DNA from: Planctomycetia bacterium
GTDB taxonomy: Bacteria; Planctomycetota; Phycisphaerae; Phycisphaerales; UBA1924
Assembly: GCA_005776545.1 (NCBI GenBank)
Contig: SXOY01000114.1
Location: 1 to 5,127 of the forward strand
DNA length: 5,127 nucleotides
Reading direction: 5' to 3'
Below, one piece after another: positions 1-3,741 of this stretch; position 1 is the first letter of the stretch; each line of letters opens with the position of its first letter. Position numbers and translations under genes: made by a program. The notes beneath the pieces are model-generated. The model saw only the letters and a program-made list of their open reading frames with translations, was not told the origin of the DNA and searched no databases.

Positions 1-108
1 GAACAACATAACCACGACAGTGATGCCCACAGCGAGCATGCCCGCGATGATGATGTTGACGTTAACGTTGACGATGCGCCTGGCATACAGGCGCGAAAGC
101 CATTCCAT
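1..108 (-). CDS. N-terminal fragment of a probable membrane protein (runs off the left edge)
   Basis: An open frame on the minus strand starts at an ATG (108-106) and stays open for 36 codons to the window edge. The visible protein begins MEWLSRLYARRIVNVNVN and continues into a hydrophobic stretch (about residues 19-36, rich in Ile, Val, Gly, Met and Leu) that looks like a first transmembrane helix or an uncleaved signal anchor. The Arg-rich segment before the helix suggests a cytoplasmic N-terminus. No clear Shine-Dalgarno site precedes this ATG. An in-frame GTG at 138 and TTG codons further up are alternative starts, bounded by an in-frame TGA just after the ugd stop. The gene lies on the same strand as ugd, about 77 bp downstream of it, so co-transcription is possible. 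I do not recognise the family from this fragment. A membrane component of polysaccharide assembly would fit the neighbour but is only a guess. Confidence 0.5.
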   Translation of the reverse strand, partial: MEWLSRLYARRIVNVNVNIIIAGMLAVGITVVVMLF

Positions 109-185
109 ATGGGCGAACTGTACTCTCTTGAAATGCACTTCGGCGACAAGTCGCCCCGGCAAAAGCAATCAAAAGGGACATCTCG

Positions 186-1532
186 TCAGTGAGCCTTCAC
201 CGCAGCCCGGCCGACGCTGTAATACGCAAAGCCAGCCTCTTTCATGGCAGCCTTTCGATACAAGTTGCGCCCATCAAAGATGACCTTGCCCTTCATCACA
301 TTTGAGAGCTTGGCGAAATCCGGGCTTTTGAATTCATCCCAGTCGGTCGAAATCACCAAGGCATCCGCATCTTTGGCACACGAGTACATGTCTTCAACAA
401 CCTGAACAGCACCACCAAGTTCAACGCGAGCGTTGTCGTTCGCGACCGGGTCGTAAGCGATGCAAGTTGCCCCGGCGGTGAGGGCTTTGGAAATAAGCGT
501 AAGTGCTGGGGCCTCTCGAATATCATCTGTACGTGGCTTAAACGCAATACCCCAGAATGCAATGACCCGACCTCGCAGTGAATCCATCCCGCCAAAGTGG
601 GCTGTTATCTTGTCAAAGAACCTGGCCCGCTGCTTCTGATTAACGTTGTGTACCGCTTTACTGAGCGTTGCTTCAATTCCCGCCAGTTCGCCCATAGATA
701 TACATGCAAGCGTGTCTTTGGGGAAGCATGAACCGCCATAGCCCAGCCCGGGATATAGGAACTGACTTCCAATTCGCTTATCAGCGCACATTCCCTCACG
801 CACGCGGCCAACATCTGCTCCATAGGCCTCGCATAGATTCGCCATTTCGTTGATAAAACTGATCTTGGTCGCAAGGAAGTTGTTGCTGGCGTACTTCACC
901 ATTTCAGCACTAAGCACATCCATCACAAAAATCGGGTGCCCGTTGCGAACAAATGGGTCGTAGAGTGCGCGAAAGAATTCCCCGGTAGCCTCATTTTCAA
1001 CGCCGCAGACAACGCGATCAGGCCGCATGAAGTCGCCAATCGCATCGCCCTCTTTGAGAAATTCCGGATTGTCTGCAACATGAAACGGAATATCAGGTCC
1101 AACTTTGTCACGAATGCGGTCGCGCATTGCAAAAGTCGTCCCCACTGGTACCGTAGATTTCATGACGATGATCTTGGGCTTCTGCTTCGGCCCTAACGCC
1201 TTGAGCACATCAGCAATGTCGTCAGCAGCAGACATGACATATTTGAGATCTGCATGACCCTTGGGATCACTTGGTGTGCCAACGCAGACAAAGATCGCAT
1301 CTGCATTCTCATACGCAGACTTCTTGTCCGTAGAATACTTCAGTCGCCCTGCCTGAGCGTTGTGCAGCATGAGGTCTGTCAGGCCAGGCTCATAAATCGG
1401 GCACTCGCCGCGATTGAGCATATCTATCTTCCGAGAGTCCACATCGAGGCAAATGACATCGTTGCCGGTGTTGGAAAAACAGACACCTGTGACAAGACCA
1501 ACGTATCCGGTTCCAACCATCGTCAAACGCAT
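186..1532 (-). CDS. ugd: UDP-glucose 6-dehydrogenase
   Basis: The cytoplasmic enzyme oxidises UDP-glucose twice with NAD+ to give UDP-glucuronate, a precursor for capsule, exopolysaccharide and lipid A sugars. The 448-residue product has the family's normal length and domain order (numbering from the ATG chosen here). An N-terminal Rossmann NAD-binding domain opens with GTGYVGLVTG (about 7-16). The VCVGTP motif follows near 82-87, STVPVG near 126-131 and NPEFLKEG near 155-162, which carries the conserved Glu. The central helical dimerisation domain contains VKYASNNFLATKISF with its conserved Lys and Asn. The catalytic Cys sits in GYGGSCFPKDT (Cys269). The C-terminal UDP-sugar-binding domain includes AFKPRTDDIREAP and VIFDGRNLY. 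A TTG at 1544 would add four residues, but it overlaps the ribosome-binding site, so the ATG at 1532 is preferred. All key residues are present. The gene is divergent from the methyltransferase gene and may be co-transcribed with the membrane fragment downstream. Paralogues that oxidise related UDP-sugars share these motifs, so substrate identity is very likely rather than proven. Confidence 0.96.
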   Translation of the reverse strand: MRLTMVGTGYVGLVTGVCFSNTGNDVICLDVDSRKIDMLNRGECPIYEPGLTDLMLHNAQAGRLKYSTDKKSAYENADAIFVCVGTPSDPKGHADLKYVMSAADDIADVLKALGPKQKPKIIVMKSTVPVGTTFAMRDRIRDKVGPDIPFHVADNPEFLKEGDAIGDFMRPDRVVCGVENEATGEFFRALYDPFVRNGHPIFVMDVLSAEMVKYASNNFLATKISFINEMANLCEAYGADVGRVREGMCADKRIGSQFLYPGLGYGGSCFPKDTLACISMGELAGIEATLSKAVHNVNQKQRARFFDKITAHFGGMDSLRGRVIAFWGIAFKPRTDDIREAPALTLISKALTAGATCIAYDPVANDNARVELGGAVQVVEDMYSCAKDADALVISTDWDEFKSPDFAKLSNVMKGKVIFDGRNLYRKAAMKEAGFAYYSVGRAAVKAH

Positions 1533-1536
1533 GAGA

Positions 1537-1542
1537 CCTCCC
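1537..1542 (-). promoter_or_regulatory. Ribosome-binding site of ugd
   Basis: On the minus strand GGGAGG lies 4 bases before the ATG at 1532. The spacing is short but the match to the anti-Shine-Dalgarno sequence is good. It supports the ATG over the TTG at 1544, because that codon overlaps the first bases of this site. Confidence 0.7.
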
Positions 1543-1592
1543 AAACCAAAGGCAACTGACTATTTCGGCGGCACCTGCCGCAGATTGGGGCA

Positions 1593-1598
1593 AGTATA
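1593..1598 (-). promoter_or_regulatory. Possible -10 box of the ugd promoter
   Basis: The minus strand reads TATACT here, five of six matches to the sigma70 -10 consensus. Initiation near 1586 would give a leader of about 54 bases before ugd. No convincing -35 hexamer lies 16-18 bases upstream: that place is taken by the 1599-1637 inverted repeat. The promoter may therefore need an activator, use another sigma factor, or not be real. The plus strand over the same bases (GTATAG) could serve the divergent methyltransferase gene equally weakly. Confidence 0.35.
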
Positions 1599-1637
1599 GG
1601 TCCACTGCGCGTTTTTAGTGGCTGAAGGGAGTGGACC
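1599..1637. repeat. Interrupted inverted repeat in the divergent ugd / methyltransferase gap
   Basis: GGTCCACT (1599-1606) and AGTGGACC (1630-1637) are perfect 8-base reverse complements separated by 23 bases. A second copy of the right-arm core, AGTGG at 1617-1621, can also pair with the left arm, giving two mutually exclusive hairpins with loops of 10 or 23 bases. The element adjoins the candidate ugd -10 box and would form the leader of the divergent gene. It includes the purine run AAGGGAG (1625-1631), the only Shine-Dalgarno-like stretch upstream of the methyltransferase. It could be an operator or an RNA structure. An 8-bp arm can occur by chance, so function is inferred. Confidence 0.4.
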
Positions 1638-1649
1638 GAGCGTATTCTC

Positions 1650-2540
1650 GTGCCCATGTCATCGAAATCATCCAAATCATCAAAAACCAATACTCGCTCT
1701 GGCTCCCGCACTTCAAGCAAGAAGCCTCGCAGGCATTCTGGCGTAAAACAATGGACCGCTAAAACTGCTGATCCATTTGAGTTGTACGAGTTGGCGGTGC
1801 AGACACCAGATGCCGAATGCGATTTTTTCGAGAAGGTCTACAAAAAAGCCAATGGAACCTTGCCACGGATATTGCGTGAAGATTTCTGTGCAACCGCGGC
1901 GATCTGTCGCGACTGGGTGACTCGGCGGAAGGACAACCTGGCGTTTGGCGTCGACCTGAGTTCAAAACCACTGACATGGGCGACCAAGCACAAGATCCGC
2001 CAACTTCCGCCGGAACAAGGCGGTCGAATCTCGCTCGTGAACAAAGATGTGCTGCACGTCGAGGGGACAGTCCCACAGGCGGATGTCATCTCCGCCGGAA
2101 ATTTCTCGTGGTGGGTGTTTACCACTCGGGAGCTTGTACGTGAATACTTCACCAGCGTGCGAAAGTCATTGGCACCGGGCGGCCTGTTTGTGCTCGACCT
2201 GATGGGCGGCACTCGCGTGATGGATGAAATGGAAGAGCGGCGGCGCTGCAAGGGTTTCACGTATGTCTGGGAGCAGCACTCGTTTGACCCCCTGACCAGT
2301 GCGTATCGGTGCTACATCCACTTTGATTTCAAAACTGGTCCGCGAATGAATCGAGCGTTTCGCTATGACTGGCGACTGTGGACAGTGACCGAAACTCTGG
2401 AACTGCTGCGTGAGGCAGGGTTTGCGAATCCAACCGTGTACCTTGAAGGCGATGCCAAAGGCGGCGGCGGAAATGGTGTATTTAGCCCCGCACGCAAGGG
2501 CGAAAACTGCGAGAGCTATCTTGCATACATCGTCGCCTGA
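1650..2540 (+). CDS. Class I SAM-dependent methyltransferase with a basic Ser/Lys-rich N-terminal tail
   Basis: The 296-residue product is a predicted cytoplasmic Rossmann-fold methyltransferase of unknown substrate. The family-typical core starts near residue 40 (DPFELYELAVQ). A modified SAM-binding motif I, LREDFCATA (75-83), replaces the usual Gly-rich loop. The second strand ends in GVDLS (100-104), whose Asp102 would bind the SAM ribose. NKDVL (131-135) and ADVISAGNFSWW (144-155) follow as the next core strands, and LAPGGLFVLDLMGG (174-187) is the typical post-motif segment. The C-terminal half carries YDWRLWTVTETLELLREAGF and a Gly-rich GNGVFSP loop. Residues 1-35 are a low-complexity basic tail (SSK repeats, KKPRR) that may bind nucleic acid or be disordered. 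Translation may start at GTG 1650 or at ATG 1656. Neither has a well-spaced ribosome-binding site, the purine run at 1625-1631 being 18 or more bases away. An in-frame stop at 1623-1625 rules out a much earlier start. The methyltransferase assignment is firm and the substrate is unknown. Confidence 0.85.
   Translation: MPMSSKSSKSSKTNTRSGSRTSSKKPRRHSGVKQWTAKTADPFELYELAVQTPDAECDFFEKVYKKANGTLPRILREDFCATAAICRDWVTRRKDNLAFGVDLSSKPLTWATKHKIRQLPPEQGGRISLVNKDVLHVEGTVPQADVISAGNFSWWVFTTRELVREYFTSVRKSLAPGGLFVLDLMGGTRVMDEMEERRRCKGFTYVWEQHSFDPLTSAYRCYIHFDFKTGPRMNRAFRYDWRLWTVTETLELLREAGFANPTVYLEGDAKGGGGNGVFSPARKGENCESYLAYIVA
1659..1685 (+). repeat. Three tandem 9-bp repeats encoding Ser-Ser-Lys
   Basis: Three consecutive 9-base units of the form TCATCNAAA or its near match (1659-1667, 1668-1676, 1677-1685) differ only at third codon positions, and each encodes SSK. 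They form the start of the methyltransferase's basic tail. Because units keep the frame, gain or loss of a unit would change tail length without breaking the gene. Confidence 0.7.
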
Positions 2541-2546
2541 TCAGTT

Positions 2547-3398
2547 TTACTTGCCGTTGGCGAGTTTGCTGGCCGCCCACCGAGCTTTGACCTTGCGGTA
2601 GCGCCAATTGAGTAGACCCGCGAGAATGAGAACGAATGCGATCCCGGCGGCCATCGCCCAGGGACTGTCGCCGCTGAACAGCCCAAATTTCTTGAGTTCC
2701 TGAGCGAAGGCAAACACAATACCGGTACTCGCAATCGAACCAATGACAACTCCTGAGAGAGTTGCCCAGCGTGAAAGTCCAAGAATGCGGCCGACTATTG
2801 AACCTCCGACAGAACCCGTGGCGGCGAAGGGAATGAGCACAAAGACGATGAGGCCGAGCCACGCAAAGCGGCGGAACCACGGGTGATTCGAGAGAATGAA
2901 CTCGCCATCCTCCTGCAGCGCAAGCATCGCAGGGCCAATCTTTGGAATTCGATACAGATAACTGGCGTGGAAAACCATGATGAATGCGATAAAGGTATCG
3001 AGCCAAATGACCAGGCCCGACAGTTCAAGCGTGCTCATGCTGAGTAGAAACTTCTGCCATCCAGAAGTTGCTTCTGCACTATTTCCCATGAGCAGAACCG
3101 CTCGTCCTAAGCCAAAGAAAATGGCACCCGACGCTGCCACCAGGTTCACCATGTATTCCCAGCCCTTGAATCCCCACGCGGCCAACAGCATGATCGCCGA
3201 TAGTCCAAATGGCCCAATGAGCGTGCCCCACCACAAGATCGGTTGAGTGGCCTTGAGGTTTTTTGTGAATCGCTTCTCGCTCGCTAGGAGCGAATCGCTG
3301 GCGGAATGATCGCCATCACCTCCGGCAATGGACGCTGGAGCTGAGTTCGGCTTGCCGCTGGCGGCAACGTGATTTGATGTGTGTGTCGTTGTGTCCAT
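2547..3398 (-). CDS. Polytopic inner-membrane protein resembling the small multidrug export family
   Basis: The 283-residue product has a polar, low-complexity N-terminus (about 1-50, rich in Ser, Ala, Thr, Gly and His). About six hydrophobic segments follow, near 54-75, 82-104, 124-146, 178-198, 209-232 and 246-265, then a basic C-terminus (NWRYRKVKARW) that is probably cytoplasmic. The segment GLIVFVLIPFAATGSVGGSIVGRILGL followed by the GVVIGSIAS helix resembles the Pro/Gly-rich core of the Sm_multidrug_ex (COG2426-like) family. The ELSG at 125-128 may correspond to that family's first Glu motif. The resemblance comes from memory of the family pattern and should be treated as tentative. The transported substrate is unknown, and the family name is not proof of drug export. 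The ATG at 3398 has no Shine-Dalgarno site before it, and a shorter N-terminus is possible because the first 40 residues look unconserved. The gene is convergent with the methyltransferase (6-bp gap). A 17-bp palindrome lies 63-79 bases upstream of the start. Confidence 0.7.
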   Translation of the reverse strand: MDTTTHTSNHVAASGKPNSAPASIAGGDGDHSASDSLLASEKRFTKNLKATQPILWWGTLIGPFGLSAIMLLAAWGFKGWEYMVNLVAASGAIFFGLGRAVLLMGNSAEATSGWQKFLLSMSTLELSGLVIWLDTFIAFIMVFHASYLYRIPKIGPAMLALQEDGEFILSNHPWFRRFAWLGLIVFVLIPFAATGSVGGSIVGRILGLSRWATLSGVVIGSIASTGIVFAFAQELKKFGLFSGDSPWAMAAGIAFVLILAGLLNWRYRKVKARWAASKLANGK

Positions 3399-3460
3399 CC
3401 GTGGAAGGTGAGGGTACGCGCGGAATATCTACGTTGCTGAAAATCCGCAAGTTCGGCGAT

Positions 3461-3477
3461 TCCTGTGATTCACAGGA
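3461..3477. promoter_or_regulatory. Perfect 17-bp palindrome, candidate operator
   Basis: TCCTGTGA (3461-3468), one central T, then TCACAGGA (3470-3477) form a perfect dyad with 8-base arms. The 1-base centre makes it a poor hairpin but a good site for a dimeric DNA-binding protein. It lies in the 150-bp gap between the membrane protein gene (minus, start 3398) and the tRNA-Val gene (plus, start 3549), upstream of the tRNA -35 box. It could control either. The half-site TGTGA recalls CRP/FNR-family sites, but those have a 6-base centre, so I do not assign a regulator. Confidence 0.45.
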
Positions 3478-3507
3478 GAACTGCACCCGAACGCGCCGAC
3501 CAAACAC

Positions 3508-3536
3508 TCGACAACCGCTTTTTTTGCGTATAGACT
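3508..3536 (+). promoter_or_regulatory. Sigma70-type promoter of the tRNA-Val gene
   Basis: TCGACA at 3508-3513 (5 of 6 to TTGACA) and TAGACT at 3531-3536 (4 of 6 to TATAAT) are separated by exactly 17 bases. Initiation about seven bases downstream (near 3543) would leave a 5' leader of only about six bases before the mature tRNA at 3549. A run of seven T (3519-3525) lies in the spacer. Confidence 0.6.
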
Positions 3537-3548
3537 TGCCGCACATTG

Positions 3549-3622
3549 GGGCGCGTAGCTCAGTTGGCTAGAGCGCGGCTGTCACATAGCCGAGGTCACA
3601 GGTTCGAGCCCTGTTGCGCCCA
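3549..3622 (+). tRNA. tRNA-Val (anticodon CAC)
   Basis: A complete 74-base cloverleaf can be folded by hand. The 7-bp acceptor stem pairs 3549-3555 with 3615-3621, with one G-T pair at its base. The D arm is GCTC/GAGC (3558-3561 with 3571-3574). The anticodon stem CGGCT/AGCCG (3576-3580 with 3588-3592) encloses the 7-base loop GTCACAT with T33 and anticodon CAC at 3583-3585. The variable loop AGGTC has 5 bases. The T arm ACAGG/CCTGT carries loop TTCGAGC. The discriminator is A3622, as expected for valine. CCA is not encoded: TTT follows, so the 3' end must be added enzymatically. The codon read is GTG. The gene has its own promoter and terminator, so it is a single-gene unit. GTC within the loop might suggest Asp, but that register breaks the anticodon stem. 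Confidence 0.96.
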
Positions 3623-3627
3623 TTTGT

Positions 3628-3659
3628 CACCCTGCCTCTGGCGGGGTGTTTTCATTTTT
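3628..3659 (+). terminator. Rho-independent terminator of the tRNA-Val gene
   Basis: CACCCTGCC (3628-3636) pairs with GGCGGGGTG (3640-3648) as a 9-bp GC-rich stem with one T-G wobble and a 3-base TCT loop. It is followed at once by TTTT, then CA and TTTTT (3649-3659). It starts six bases after the tRNA's discriminator base. It also separates tRNA transcription from the surface protein gene downstream. Confidence 0.88.
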
Positions 3660-3683
3660 GGATTTCCGAGCTGGGAACCGATC

Positions 3684-3712
3684 TTGATCTGGCAACCGAA
3701 TACATTGTTACT
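3684..3712 (+). promoter_or_regulatory. Weak candidate promoter for the surface protein gene
   Basis: TTGATC (3684-3689) and GTTACT (3707-3712) are spaced by 17 bases between the tRNA terminator and the ATG at 3742. They match the sigma70 hexamers at only four and three of six positions. A promoter is expected in this 82-bp gap because a strong terminator precedes it, but this exact assignment is weak. Confidence 0.25.
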
Positions 3713-3730
3713 CGCGGTCAGAGTTCCAAC

Positions 3731-3735
3731 AGGAG
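3731..3735 (+). promoter_or_regulatory. Ribosome-binding site of the surface protein gene
   Basis: AGGAG lies six bases before the ATG at 3742, with consensus sequence and spacing. It is the best translation signal in the window, fixes the start of this frame, and suggests high expression. Confidence 0.85.
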
Positions 3736-3741
3736 TTTCAC

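Noticed and set aside
55..72. Three tandem 6-bp units (GTTGAC GTTAAC GTTGAC)
   Set aside because: On the minus strand these are simply Val-Asn codons repeated three times in the membrane fragment. With only three short units there is no case for a functional DNA repeat.
141..160. Hairpin GGCGA-CAAG-TCGCC in the gap after ugd as a terminator
   Set aside because: The stem has only five to six pairs and no T-run follows on the minus strand, so it does not qualify as a rho-independent terminator.
20..283. Plus-strand open frame of 87 codons across the left end
   Set aside because: It overlaps the ugd 3' end and the membrane fragment on the opposite strand, has low-complexity MMPTASMP / MLTLTLTM composition and no ribosome-binding site. 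It is a shadow frame.
936..1605. Several open frames of 60-101 codons in other frames of the ugd region
   Set aside because: They overlap a clearly real, fully conserved gene, and their translations show no recognisable domain or start signal.
1523..1720. Minus-strand frame of 65 codons across the ugd / methyltransferase gap
   Set aside because: Its Asp-rich stretch is the complement of the SSK repeats. It overlaps both real gene starts and has no credible translation signal.
3583..3585. Reading the tRNA as tRNA-Asp (GTC anticodon)
   Set aside because: Placing GTC at 34-36 shifts the loop to CTGTCAC and leaves the anticodon stem unpaired. Only the CAC register gives five paired bases and T33.
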